In this document: piece by piece, positions 38,611 through 46,325 of the stretch | How positions within the stretch are numbered: position 1 is the stretch's first letter | Layout of the letters: each line of letters begins with the position of its first letter | DNA from: Streptococcus sp. CSL10205-OR2 | Lineage (GTDB): Bacteria; Bacillota; Bacilli; Lactobacillales; Streptococcaceae | NCBI RefSeq assembly: GCF_025660655.1 | Contig: NZ_JAOTIN010000001.1 | Span: 186,001-250,000, forward strand | Direction: 5' to 3' | DNA length: 64,000 bases | The notes under the pieces: model-generated | What the model was told of the DNA's origin: nothing | Database searches by the model: none | The model's input: only the letters and a program-made list of their open reading frames with translations | Translations under genes and position numbers: made by a program

Positions 38611-38628
38611 TTTTATTATCTTCTGTTA

Positions 38629-38763
38629 TTATGCAGACAATACTTTGCGTCCTTTACGACGACGGCTTGCTAATACGCGACGTCCGTTTTTTGTTGCCAT
38701 ACGATGACGGAAACCATGTTTACGTTGACGACGGATTTTACTTGGTTGAAAAGTACGTTTCAC
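38629..38763 (-). CDS. rpmH: 50S ribosomal protein L34
   Basis: 44 residues, GTG start with AGGAGG at 8 nt. The translation starts [20 protein letters not shown] and ends [11 protein letters not shown], invariant L34. Smallest gene of the window. Unusually it is not beside rnpA or dnaA here; that is normal in streptococci. Confidence 0.96.
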   Translation of the reverse strand: MKRTFQPSKIRRQRKHGFRHRMATKNGRRVLASRRRKGRKVLSA

Positions 38764-38840
38764 TTTGAATACCTCCTCATTAGATTTTTGTATTCGTTTA
38801 GCCGGCTATTTCTTTGATCAGTTACTAAACATACTAAACC

Positions 38841-38869
38841 ATTCTATAATAAATGAGAGGACTTGTCAA
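38841..38869 (-). promoter_or_regulatory. Promoter of rpmH
   Basis: Minus strand TTGACA (38869-38864), 17 nt, TAGAAT (38846-38841), immediately after the DUF3021 stop codon. Confidence 0.72.
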
Positions 38870-38870
38870 G

Positions 38871-39269
38871 CTAGCCTTTCTTTTTTTTGAGTTTGTCATT
38901 GATTTCTTGTACCTGCTTTTTAGAAATTAAAAACATGATAAAGGAAATGGCAAAATAAATGATGAAAAACTGGATAATGAAGCCCAAGTAAACGCCCAAA
39001 TTAGCACCAAAATCAACCCAATGATTAAAATAGTTCATTGCAAAAACGATAAGAAAAACAACCGTCAAATGACTAAGAGATTTTTGTAAAAAGGACCAGC
39101 GTTCTATCTCATAAAATAGTGATGCCAAGCCGATAAAGCCACTTAAAACAACTGTTATTATAATTTGTTGAACAGTTTGTACGGGTGTTTTAAACACTAA
39201 AAGGAATAAAATGTAGATAATCATCCCAATTCCTATGCCAAAAATAAAATGGTTCCAATATTTTTTCAT
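38871..39269 (-). CDS. DUF3021 family membrane protein
   Basis: 132 residues with four hydrophobic helices and a basic C-terminus (KLKKKKG). DUF3021 proteins are nearly always encoded next to a LytTR regulator and are thought to hold it inactive at the membrane (as in HdrM/BrsM-type systems). Eleven bases after the LytTR gene; last of the operon. Confidence 0.8.
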   Translation of the reverse strand: MKKYWNHFIFGIGIGMIIYILFLLVFKTPVQTVQQIIITVVLSGFIGLASLFYEIERWSFLQKSLSHLTVVFLIVFAMNYFNHWVDFGANLGVYLGFIIQFFIIYFAISFIMFLISKKQVQEINDKLKKKKG

Positions 39270-39280
39270 GATACTTCTCC

Positions 39281-39730
39281 TTATAAACCTAAACGCGCTT
39301 CTAACTCTTTCAAATACCTGCGACTAACAATAGTTCTAATATTCTTATCTAATCTAGCTGTCATATTACCTGAAAAGCTTGCTTCTAGATAATTTAAATG
39401 GTTGATGTTGATAAGACTTTGTTTTGACACTTGGACAAAATTAGGATTTTTTAGACGTTCCTTAAACTTATAAAGACGGTCATTTGTGCGAAGTGTCCCT
39501 GTCATTGTTTCTAAAATGAGTTGAGTGCCATCGACATCAACCAAAATCAAGTCTTCCACTTTTAGGAGGACAATGCGATCTTCTGTTTTAACCGGAATGA
39601 CATTTGGTGTGATTTCCGAAAAAAGCTCTAAATAATGTAACAAATCAGCCACTTCTTTATCATAGCTAGCTTTTTTGATAATGATTTCTAACTGTTCTTT
39701 TGAACGGTCTTCTTCAAAGCGACAATCCAT
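39281..39730 (-). CDS. LytTR-family DNA-binding regulator without receiver domain
   Basis: 149 residues. Short N-terminal region, then a LytTR domain (VDVDGTQLILETMTGTLRTNDRLYKF, NFVQVSKQSLININHLNYLE). No phospho-acceptor, so control is likely by the DUF3021 protein. It overlaps the permease gene by 17 bases. Its probable operator is the phased direct repeat at 41478-41507. Confidence 0.87.
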   Translation of the reverse strand: MDCRFEEDRSKEQLEIIIKKASYDKEVADLLHYLELFSEITPNVIPVKTEDRIVLLKVEDLILVDVDGTQLILETMTGTLRTNDRLYKFKERLKNPNFVQVSKQSLININHLNYLEASFSGNMTARLDKNIRTIVSRRYLKELEARLGL

Positions 39731-40571
39731 CTGCCATCACCCCTTTTTTTACAAATTTGTTTATGAGAATCAATATGATGCTTATAAGGATAACAATAAT
39801 CACTAATACTATGGCATCTTCTCTTATCGTTGTCAAGTGCTGCCAATTCACCCCGATACCTAAGAATTCTCTCATCGATTGTGTGAGACCATCAAACCGA
39901 TTATCCAGAAGAATCTGGCGATATAAAGAGGATAGGTAAATGGCAGGTGTGTAGGTTAAAACTTTTTGAGCCACTAGTGGTAAGACTCCTATACTAATGT
40001 AGGAACCTGTTAAAAAACCAGCCAGAGTGCCAACAATATTGCCCAAGACTTCTAAGGTACTACTCTTTTTAATAAAGTAGAGCAGTAACATCGCCATTAA
40101 CGAACAAACCAGAGATGTCAAACAAATGGCGAAAAAGAGAACTAACAGTTGTGGTAAAGACAACAATAATTGATACTGGAGATAAAGAGTTGTTAAACTC
40201 AAAAAAGAAACAACTATTTGCATCACGATACCAACTAGAGTGGCACTTAAAAAGTAAGAGAGTTGTAAACGCCATAAACCTACTTCTGTTAGCAATAAAT
40301 CAGCCATCACTTGACGTTCTCTATCATAGACAAAGCGCGATACAGCAGATAAAGTCGTACTAATAGCAGCTGTGGCTAAAACCCCGCCCATCATCCACAA
40401 ATCTAAAATCTGATTAGCATCAGGTAGTGAGTCGAAAGCTTCTAATAAATTATCTCGCAAAAACAAGAAATATAAACCATAACCAATAAGAGCGCCAAGC
40501 ATCGAAAAGATCACTCTCATTTTATTACTAAAATAAAGACGAATATGACGTTTGATTAATGTAGATATCAT
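39714..40571 (-). CDS. ABC-2 type transporter permease
   Basis: 285 residues with six hydrophobic helices (IFSMLGALIGYGLYFLFL, GVLATAAISTTLSAVSRFV, then further) and the ABC-2 loop DRERQVMADLLL. Together with the ATPase it would export a drug, lipid or peptide. It overlaps the ATPase by 4 bases. Confidence 0.85.
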   Translation of the reverse strand: MISTLIKRHIRLYFSNKMRVIFSMLGALIGYGLYFLFLRDNLLEAFDSLPDANQILDLWMMGGVLATAAISTTLSAVSRFVYDRERQVMADLLLTEVGLWRLQLSYFLSATLVGIVMQIVVSFLSLTTLYLQYQLLLSLPQLLVLFFAICLTSLVCSLMAMLLLYFIKKSSTLEVLGNIVGTLAGFLTGSYISIGVLPLVAQKVLTYTPAIYLSSLYRQILLDNRFDGLTQSMREFLGIGVNWQHLTTIREDAIVLVIIVILISIILILINKFVKKGVMADGLSL

Positions 40572-41416
40572 TTGATTTCCTTTCCAGTTAGTGCCATAAA
40601 GGCATCACTTAAGGTCGCTTTTTGATAGTTAAAATCAAGAATGTCAGGTGCGTAGCGACTTAAAATAGCAATACTGTCCTTTGTAGTGATGGCTTCAAAA
40701 ACAAGAGTCTGACTATCTATCCGTCTAGCACCTTCAAAATGACGAGACGATGCGGGGTTACAAGTGATGAAAAGACGATTTTTAGCATGAGTGGCAATCA
40801 ATTCTGACACTTTTCCTTGAGCAAGGAGTCTTCCTTCTTCTAAGATATAAATCTTGTCTGCCTGCTCAGCTTCTTCCAGGTAATGAGTCGTTAAAAATAT
40901 GGTTAGCCCTTGTTCTTTCAAGCGATTTAAAAATTGCCACAAAAGTGTTCTCGTTTGCACATCTAATCCTGTTGTCGGCTCATCTAAGAATAAAATATCT
41001 GGTTGGTGAACGAGTGCCCTTGCAATATCAACACGACGTCTTTGTCCTCCAGATAATAAACCATAGCGTTTCGTCAACAGTGGTTTTATTTCTAACAGGT
41101 CAAGTAACTTCTCATACCACTCTTGATTTTTGTGGTGATATAAGGCGATGCGACTTTTTAAATTTTGTGCTACTGTCAAATCACTGTCTAAGACACTCTC
41201 TTGAAAAACAACACCCACAGATAAACCTAATTTTTTGCTGATTTGACCCGAACTAGCTTCCAAGAGACCTGTTAATAATTTCATTGTTGTTGATTTGCCA
41301 GCACCATTTGTTCCTAAGTAGGCAACCAATTCTCCTTCAAGCAATTCAATGGTAAGATCTTTCAGAGCCAGTTTACTGCCATAGGATTTACTAAGATTCT
41401 TTGTTTTGATAAGCAT
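40568..41416 (-). CDS. ABC transporter ATP-binding protein (ABC-2/daunorubicin-resistance type)
   Basis: 282 residues. Walker A GTNGAGKST, signature LLSGGQRRR, Walker B DILFLDEP, H-loop TTHYLEEAEQ. Such ATPases drive multidrug or bacteriocin-immunity exporters. AAGGAGG precedes the ATG. First gene of the four-gene LytTR-controlled operon. Confidence 0.9.
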   Translation of the reverse strand: MLIKTKNLSKSYGSKLALKDLTIELLEGELVAYLGTNGAGKSTTMKLLTGLLEASSGQISKKLGLSVGVVFQESVLDSDLTVAQNLKSRIALYHHKNQEWYEKLLDLLEIKPLLTKRYGLLSGGQRRRVDIARALVHQPDILFLDEPTTGLDVQTRTLLWQFLNRLKEQGLTIFLTTHYLEEAEQADKIYILEEGRLLAQGKVSELIATHAKNRLFITCNPASSRHFEGARRIDSQTLVFEAITTKDSIAILSRYAPDILDFNYQKATLSDAFMALTGKEIK

Positions 41417-41437
41417 GATAGCCCTCCTTACAGTCTT

Positions 41438-41466
41438 ATCATAGCAAAAAGAAAAAACCTTGACAC
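41438..41466 (-). promoter_or_regulatory. Promoter of the LytTR-controlled ABC operon
   Basis: Minus strand GTGTCA (41466-41461), 17 nt, TATGAT (41443-41438) with TG extension. A CCTTGA/TCAAGG hairpin followed by T's overlaps the -35 and spacer and may stop transcripts coming from upstream. Confidence 0.6.
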
Positions 41467-41477
41467 AAGAATCAAGG

Positions 41478-41507
41478 TAAGTGGTTCATTTTTCGCGATA
41501 AGTGGTT
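41478..41507 (-). promoter_or_regulatory. LytTR operator: 9-bp direct repeat with 21-bp period
   Basis: AACCACTTA occurs twice on the minus strand (41507-41499 and 41486-41478), separated by exactly 12 bases, i.e. two helical turns. LytTR sites of ComE and AgrA have this form (two 9-bp direct repeats, 12 bp apart). It ends 11 bp upstream of the -35, the usual place for an activator. Confidence 0.65.
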
Positions 41508-41541
41508 TAAAAAAGATATTAAAAAGATTTACAACTAAGAG

Positions 41542-41573
41542 AAAAGTCGTTAGAGTATTCTAACGACTTTTTT
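41542..41573. terminator. Terminator of asp23-fakA
   Basis: AAAAGTCGTTAGA-GTAT-TCTAACGACTTTT: perfect 13-bp stem, with A- and T-runs on both strands, 13 bases past the fakA stop. Confidence 0.88.
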
Positions 41574-41585
41574 ATCATTTGCTAA

Positions 41586-43247
41586 TTATTCAACACTCAT
41601 CAAGTATGGATAAACAGGTTGATCCCCTTGGTGAACTTCAATGTCTAAATCATCATAAGTTTCCTCAAGATAACTAACAATCTTGTCTGATATTCCTTTT
41701 GAACCGTCTTCACCGACGTAGATGCTAATAATCTCACTATCTTCATCAATCATCTGATTGAAGGTTTCTTTAAGAGCACTCTCCATATCAGGGTTTGAGA
41801 CAACAATTTTACCATTAACCATTCCTAAAATATCATCTTTTTTAATCGCTAATCCATCAATGGTAGTATCCCTTACTGCTAATGTCACACCACCACTGGT
41901 TACATCTGATAGACTCTCAGTCATAGCTTCAAAATTTTCTTCAAGAGAATTTGAAGGATTAAAGGCTAAAAGACTAGTAAATCCTTGCGGAATAGTTCTT
42001 GTTTCAACGACTTTAGTAGGTACATCAACAACCTCAGCCGCTGTTTGAGCAGCCATAAAAATATTTTTGTTGTTTGGTAAGATAATAATATTATCAGCAT
42101 TAACTGCTTCAATTGCTTTAACAATATCTTCTGTAGAGGGGTTCATTGTTTGCCCTCCAGAAATCACATGATCAACACCTTGCGATTTAAAGATATTTGC
42201 TAGTCCTTCACCTGCAACAACGGCAATAATACCATATTCTTTACGCTCTTTTGGTTCATTGTCGTTTACTTTTTGGACTTGTGTATCATGTTGGTTTCTC
42301 ATATTGTCCACTTTAACTTTCATTAAAGCACCATATTTGAGACCTTCTTGAATGACAAGACCTGGATCTTCTGTATGGACATGGACTTTTACAATCTCAT
42401 CATCATTAACCACTAAAAGAGAATCACCGAGATTGCTGAGATAATTTTGAAAATCATTGTAATCAAATTCTTTGACATAGGTTGGTCCTTGTTTAAGACC
42501 TACCATAATTTCTGTACAATAACCGTATGTAATGTCCTCAGTTGCCACGTGTCCCACAACAGCTTTATGGTGTTCAGCGTTTATCATCTCACTCATAATC
42601 GCTGGAGTGGCTTCAAACTCTTCTGACACCATATAATCACCTGTCAATGCAGATAAAAAGCCCTCATAGATGTAGACAAGACCTTGACCGCCAGAATCAA
42701 CAACACCAACTTCTTTAAGAACTGGCAGTAAATCGGGAGTCTTAGCTAAAGCGGCTTTTGCACCATCAAGTGCAGCGCGCATCACTTCAACAGCATCATC
42801 TGTTTCTTCAGCTTTTTTAATGGCAGCTCTTGCTGCTCCTCGAGAGACTGTTAAAATAGTCCCTTCAACAGGTTTCATAACAGCATTATAGGCAACCTCA
42901 ACTCCAGATTGAAGAGCTTGAGCCAAATCCTTGCCATCAAGTTCTTCTTTTCCTTTGATGCTTTGACCAAAACCACGAAATAGTTGTGAAGTGATTACTC
43001 CAGAGTTCCCTCTAGCACCCATTAAAAGTCCTTTAGAGAGAATTTCTCCAACCTCTCCAACTGTTTTAGCAGTTTTTCCGGCAACTTCTTTAGCACCATT
43101 TTCTACGGTCATACCCATGTTAGTTCCTGTGTCACCATCGGGCACTGGAAAAACATTTAATGAATTGACGTATTCTGCTTGTTTGTTAAGACGAGTACTT
43201 GCTGCTTGTACCATCCCTTGGAATAAACTTGTTGTAATATTTGACAC
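41586..43247 (-). CDS. fakA: Fatty acid kinase catalytic subunit FakA (DhaL-type, YloV)
   Basis: 553 residues, GTG start inside TAGTG with the asp23 stop. N-terminal DhaL kinase domain (NVFPVPDGDTGTNMGMTVENG, LLMGARGNSGVI) with nucleotide/metal residues, and a C-terminal domain shared with the DegV partner region. FakA phosphorylates fatty acids bound to FakB for phospholipid synthesis. Paired with asp23 as in most Firmicutes. Confidence 0.92.
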   Translation of the reverse strand: MSNITTSLFQGMVQAASTRLNKQAEYVNSLNVFPVPDGDTGTNMGMTVENGAKEVAGKTAKTVGEVGEILSKGLLMGARGNSGVITSQLFRGFGQSIKGKEELDGKDLAQALQSGVEVAYNAVMKPVEGTILTVSRGAARAAIKKAEETDDAVEVMRAALDGAKAALAKTPDLLPVLKEVGVVDSGGQGLVYIYEGFLSALTGDYMVSEEFEATPAIMSEMINAEHHKAVVGHVATEDITYGYCTEIMVGLKQGPTYVKEFDYNDFQNYLSNLGDSLLVVNDDEIVKVHVHTEDPGLVIQEGLKYGALMKVKVDNMRNQHDTQVQKVNDNEPKERKEYGIIAVVAGEGLANIFKSQGVDHVISGGQTMNPSTEDIVKAIEAVNADNIIILPNNKNIFMAAQTAAEVVDVPTKVVETRTIPQGFTSLLAFNPSNSLEENFEAMTESLSDVTSGGVTLAVRDTTIDGLAIKKDDILGMVNGKIVVSNPDMESALKETFNQMIDEDSEIISIYVGEDGSKGISDKIVSYLEETYDDLDIEVHQGDQPVYPYLMSVE

Positions 43248-43612
43248 TAGTCTTCTCCTACCACCTTGATATTTTGGACATAGACATTGACCATATCCAC
43301 TGAAATTCCCAATTGGTTTTCAAGATTAAATTTAACACGCTCTTGAATGTTTTTAGACACTTCACTAATTTTAACACCATAACTCATAACAGTGTACACA
43401 TCGACAGAAATGCCTTCTTCTGTTGATCTCACAACAACACCTTTTGCGTAGTTTTCTTTGCGCAAAAGAGCTTGAAAATTATCTTTTAGTGTACTTTTGC
43501 TTGCCATTCCAACAACACCAAAAATTTCTGTTGCTGAACCGCCAACGACTGTTGCAATAACATCGTCTGACAATTCAATTTGACCATCTTTTGTATTAAT
43601 TTTTACAGTCAT
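43247..43612 (-). CDS. Asp23/Gls24 family protein (YloU-like)
   Basis: 121 residues from the ATG at 43612 (GAGGT at 7 nt). Starts MTVKINTKDGQIELSDDVIATVVGGSATEIFGVVGMAS and ends with VNVYVQNIKVV, the family pattern. Role not firmly known; almost always upstream of fakA. Confidence 0.9.
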   Translation of the reverse strand: MTVKINTKDGQIELSDDVIATVVGGSATEIFGVVGMASKSTLKDNFQALLRKENYAKGVVVRSTEEGISVDVYTVMSYGVKISEVSKNIQERVKFNLENQLGISVDMVNVYVQNIKVVGED

Positions 43613-43777
43613 ATTCACTACCTCAAAAAGTTTTTATCAGTTTATTTTATCATATTATCTAGACATTGTAAAAAAATCATTGTCTTTTCAATTATCTGGC
43701 CACTTTTTTCAGTTTTTGAGCAATATAAAAAGAGCTTGCGCCCTTTCCATGAAACAAGAAATCTTGTTTAACGTTTC

Positions 43778-43966
43778 TTAAACACGTTCTACTTTTCCAG
43801 ATTTAAGTGCACGAGCTGATACCCAAACTTTTTTAGGTTTACCATCAATCAAAACAGTTACTTTTTGAAGATTTGGTTTAACAGTACGTTTTGTCTGGTT
43901 CATCGCGTGTGAACGGTTGTTTCCTGATACAGTCTTACGACCTGTAAAGTAACATACTTTAGACAT
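43778..43966 (-). CDS. rpmB: 50S ribosomal protein L28
   Basis: 62 residues, standard. [21 protein letters not shown] and [13 protein letters not shown]. Both Cys-type zinc ligands of C+ paralogues are absent except one Cys, so this is the zinc-free form. AGGAGG precedes the ATG. Monocistronic. Confidence 0.97.
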   Translation of the reverse strand: MSKVCYFTGRKTVSGNNRSHAMNQTKRTVKPNLQKVTVLIDGKPKKVWVSARALKSGKVERV

Positions 43967-44022
43967 TTGTGTTTCCTCCTACGTAGAATATATAAGGATG
44001 TGCTAGCACCACATACCGTAGT

Positions 44023-44051
44023 ATTATAACATAAGCTAAAAAAGATAGCAA
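44023..44051 (-). promoter_or_regulatory. Promoter of rpmB
   Basis: Minus strand TTGCTA (44051-44046), 17 nt, TATAAT (44028-44023) with TG extension. Confidence 0.72.
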
Positions 44052-44114
44052 GGACATTTTCTTGAAATGTTTGATAAGAAAGACTTTATGCAAAGAACAT
44101 TAACGACTTCAAAT

Positions 44115-44145
44115 AAAAAAGAGTCCACCTTATAAGGTAGACTCT
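44115..44145 (-). terminator. Terminator of fba
   Basis: Minus strand GAGTC-ACCTTATAAGGT-GACTC (one mismatch) followed by TTTTTT. Confidence 0.85.
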
Positions 44146-44160
44146 CATAATAACTTATGG

Positions 44161-45042
44161 CTAGGCTTTGTTTTCTGATCCGAAAACATCGATACGTTCT
44201 TCAATAGCATCTTGAACGGCTTTAATACCTGGTGCTAAGAATTTACGTGGGTCAAATAATTTTTTCTTATCGTATTCTGCTGCGTTAGCATTGTATTCTG
44301 CTGCAAATTGACGAGTAGCATCTGAAAAGGCAATTTGACCTTCAGTGTTAACGTTAACTTTAGCAACACCTAAGGTGATAGCTTCTTTGATTTGCTCATC
44401 AGGAATACCTGAACCACCATGTAAAACGATTGGCACACCTGGAAGAGCTTCTGTTAATTTCTTCAAGTGGTCAAGGTCTAATCCTTCCCAGTTTTCTGGG
44501 TATGGACCATGAATATTACCGATACCAGCTGCTAAGAAGTCAACACCTGTTGCAACCATTTCTTTAGCGTCTTCAATTGGAGCAAGCTCGCCCTTACCAA
44601 TGATACCATCTTCTTCACCACCGATAGTACCTACTTCAGCTTCAACTGAAATACCTTTTGAATGTGCTAAAGCAACTACTTCACGCGCTTTTTCAAGGTT
44701 TTCTTCAATTGGTAAATGAGAACCATCAAACATGATTGATGTGTAACCAACTTCGATAGCTTCTAGGGCATCTTCGTAGTGACCATGGTCTAAATGAATA
44801 GCTACAGGCACTGTGATATTCATTGCTTCAACTAAGTTAGCAATAAGGTTACGAGCAACGCGGTAACCACCCATGTATTTAGCTGCTCCCATAGACGTTT
44901 GGATAAGAACTGGAGCTTTTTTAGCTTCTGCGGCACGCAAGATAGCTTGTGTCCATTCAAGGTTATTTGTATTAAATCCACCAACAGCATAGCCGTTTTC
45001 ACGTGCTGCTTTGACAAATTTTTCTGCTGAAACGATTGGCAT
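44161..45042 (-). CDS. fba: Fructose-bisphosphate aldolase, class II
   Basis: 293 residues. Zinc ligands in HLDHGHYEDA and the later LHGGSGIPD; substrate loop NVNTEGQIAF. Class II enzyme of glycolysis. GAGGAGG precedes the ATG. Monocistronic. Confidence 0.98.
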   Translation of the reverse strand: MPIVSAEKFVKAARENGYAVGGFNTNNLEWTQAILRAAEAKKAPVLIQTSMGAAKYMGGYRVARNLIANLVEAMNITVPVAIHLDHGHYEDALEAIEVGYTSIMFDGSHLPIEENLEKAREVVALAHSKGISVEAEVGTIGGEEDGIIGKGELAPIEDAKEMVATGVDFLAAGIGNIHGPYPENWEGLDLDHLKKLTEALPGVPIVLHGGSGIPDEQIKEAITLGVAKVNVNTEGQIAFSDATRQFAAEYNANAAEYDKKKLFDPRKFLAPGIKAVQDAIEERIDVFGSENKA

Positions 45043-45160
45043 TTTAATAGCCTCCTCAATATTTTTTAGGATTTTTCCTATTACTCGTTCATTTTATCAC
45101 ATTCCTTCTAAAAATACCAGTCTTTAGAAATCAGAAAAAACGCTTTCTTATGAGGAATAT

Positions 45161-45185
45161 AAAAAGACCAGCCTAAGCTGGTCCT
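45161..45185 (-). terminator. Terminator of the tRNA-Leu gene
   Basis: Minus strand GACCAGC-TTAG-GCTGGTC followed by TTTTTA, 6 bases past the tRNA 3' end. Confidence 0.88.
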
Positions 45186-45190
45186 TAATT

Positions 45191-45276
45191 TGCGGAGAGA
45201 GGGACTTGAACCCTCACGACCTAAAGCGGTCACAGGATCCTTAGTCCTGCGCGTCTGCCAATTCCGCCATCCCCGC
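45191..45276 (-). tRNA. tRNA-Leu (anticodon AAG)
   Basis: 86 nt, with the long variable arm of leucine tRNAs. Acceptor GCGGGGA pairs with TCTCCGC (one G-T); the anticodon arm CAGGA-CTAAGGA-TCCTG gives anticodon AAG; the T-arm GAGGG-TTCAAGT-CCCTC is canonical. CCA is not encoded. Independent transcript between the aldolase and the hydrolase genes. Confidence 0.96.
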
Positions 45277-45293
45277 GATTGACAACATAGTAG

Positions 45294-45322
45294 ATTATAT
45301 CAATTTCACTCTTATCTGTCAA
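45294..45322 (-). promoter_or_regulatory. Perfect consensus promoter of the tRNA-Leu gene
   Basis: Minus strand TTGACA (45322-45317), 17 nt, TATAAT (45299-45294), both hexamers exact. The -35 is 2 bases from the hydrolase stop codon. Confidence 0.88.
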
Positions 45323-45324
45323 TA

Positions 45325-46254
45325 TTATTTATCATATTTCTTTAAAAAGCTAGCAATTTTTTCTTCATAAGCCTTAACATCTGTCGAAAAGGTTTTGGCA
45401 TGGTCTGCTCCTTCAACAATGTAGAGTTCTTTAGGGGCTGTTGTTGCCTCATAATTCTCATAAACCATCTCAGTGGGAACAAACTTGTCTTCTGAGCCAT
45501 GAATAAAGAGAATTGGTCTGGTGTTTTTTTCTAATTGCTTAATAGAACTAGCTTCTCCATAGGTAAATCCTGCACGAATTTTCGACATAGCAGACACTTG
45601 ATATAGAAGTGGAAAAGCTGGTAAGTTGTACATGTCTTTTGCTTGATAGACTAATTCATCCCAAACACTAGTGTAGCCTGCATCCTCAATGATTGCTATT
45701 ACTTGTTTAGGGAGTTCTTCTTCTCCACTAGCCATCATAACTGTAGCTCCTCCCATGGATAATCCAAAGAGGATGATTTGACTGTTTGGCTTAATATCTA
45801 TTAACATTTCTGACCACTTGATAATATTTAAACGGTCATTCCAACCATAACCAATGATTCGTCCTTCACTGTCTCCTGCAGCAATATTGTCTGGCATCAA
45901 AACATTATAACCTAATTTGTGAAACAACCAGCCATAAGCCATCATTCTTTCTTTACTTGATGAAAAACCATGAACAATAATAACCGTTTTATCAGTCTTT
46001 TTAGGAGCCTCTACGTACCAAGCCACCTGTTTGAGTCCACCATTTGTCATTTCTAGGGTTGTCTTTTCTAAAGCTGCAAATTCTTTCTCATAGGCATAGA
46101 GAGGATCTGTTTCAGGCGTTGGTTTATTATTAATAAACGTTTTCTCAGCTCTTACTTGTGCTTCATTGAAAAAATAGAAGGTTGCCGCGAGAGAAATCAT
46201 ACTTAAAATACCTATAACAATAATAATAATTTTTGATAATGTTAACTTTTTCAT
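45325..46254 (-). CDS. Membrane-anchored alpha/beta hydrolase
   Basis: 309 residues. N-terminal membrane helix (about 8-28), nucleophile GLSMGGA (Ser), oxyanion HGFSSSKERM, acid and histidine in HGSEDKFVPTEM and GADHAKTF. Esterase or peptidase-like, of the YqkD/BAAT-like exported type; substrate unknown. No ribosome site: a TATAAT box ends exactly 7 nt before the ATG, so the mRNA is probably leaderless. Confidence 0.87.
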   Translation of the reverse strand: MKKLTLSKIIIIVIGILSMISLAATFYFFNEAQVRAEKTFINNKPTPETDPLYAYEKEFAALEKTTLEMTNGGLKQVAWYVEAPKKTDKTVIIVHGFSSSKERMMAYGWLFHKLGYNVLMPDNIAAGDSEGRIIGYGWNDRLNIIKWSEMLIDIKPNSQIILFGLSMGGATVMMASGEEELPKQVIAIIEDAGYTSVWDELVYQAKDMYNLPAFPLLYQVSAMSKIRAGFTYGEASSIKQLEKNTRPILFIHGSEDKFVPTEMVYENYEATTAPKELYIVEGADHAKTFSTDVKAYEEKIASFLKKYDK

Positions 46255-46261
46255 AGTTGTT

Positions 46262-46267
46262 ATTATA
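46262..46267 (-). promoter_or_regulatory. -10 box 7 nt before the hydrolase start (leaderless)
   Basis: TATAAT on the minus strand with seven bases to the ATG; the -35 (TTTATC) is weak. Same spacing as at truA. Confidence 0.5.
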
Positions 46268-46287
46268 ACTTATTTCAATTAAAAGAT

Positions 46288-46318
46288 AAAGAACTCCAAA
46301 ACAATTTGAAGTTCTTTC
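46288..46318 (-). terminator. Terminator of pyrG
   Basis: Minus strand AAGAACT-CAAA ... TTTG-AGTTCTT then TATC; moderate T-run. Confidence 0.65.
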
Positions 46319-46325
46319 TATTATA

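Noticed and set aside
43967-44030. A CTACG/CGTAG pairing that could hide the rpmB ribosome site
   Set aside because: The left half lies before the predicted transcription start, so it would not be in the RNA.
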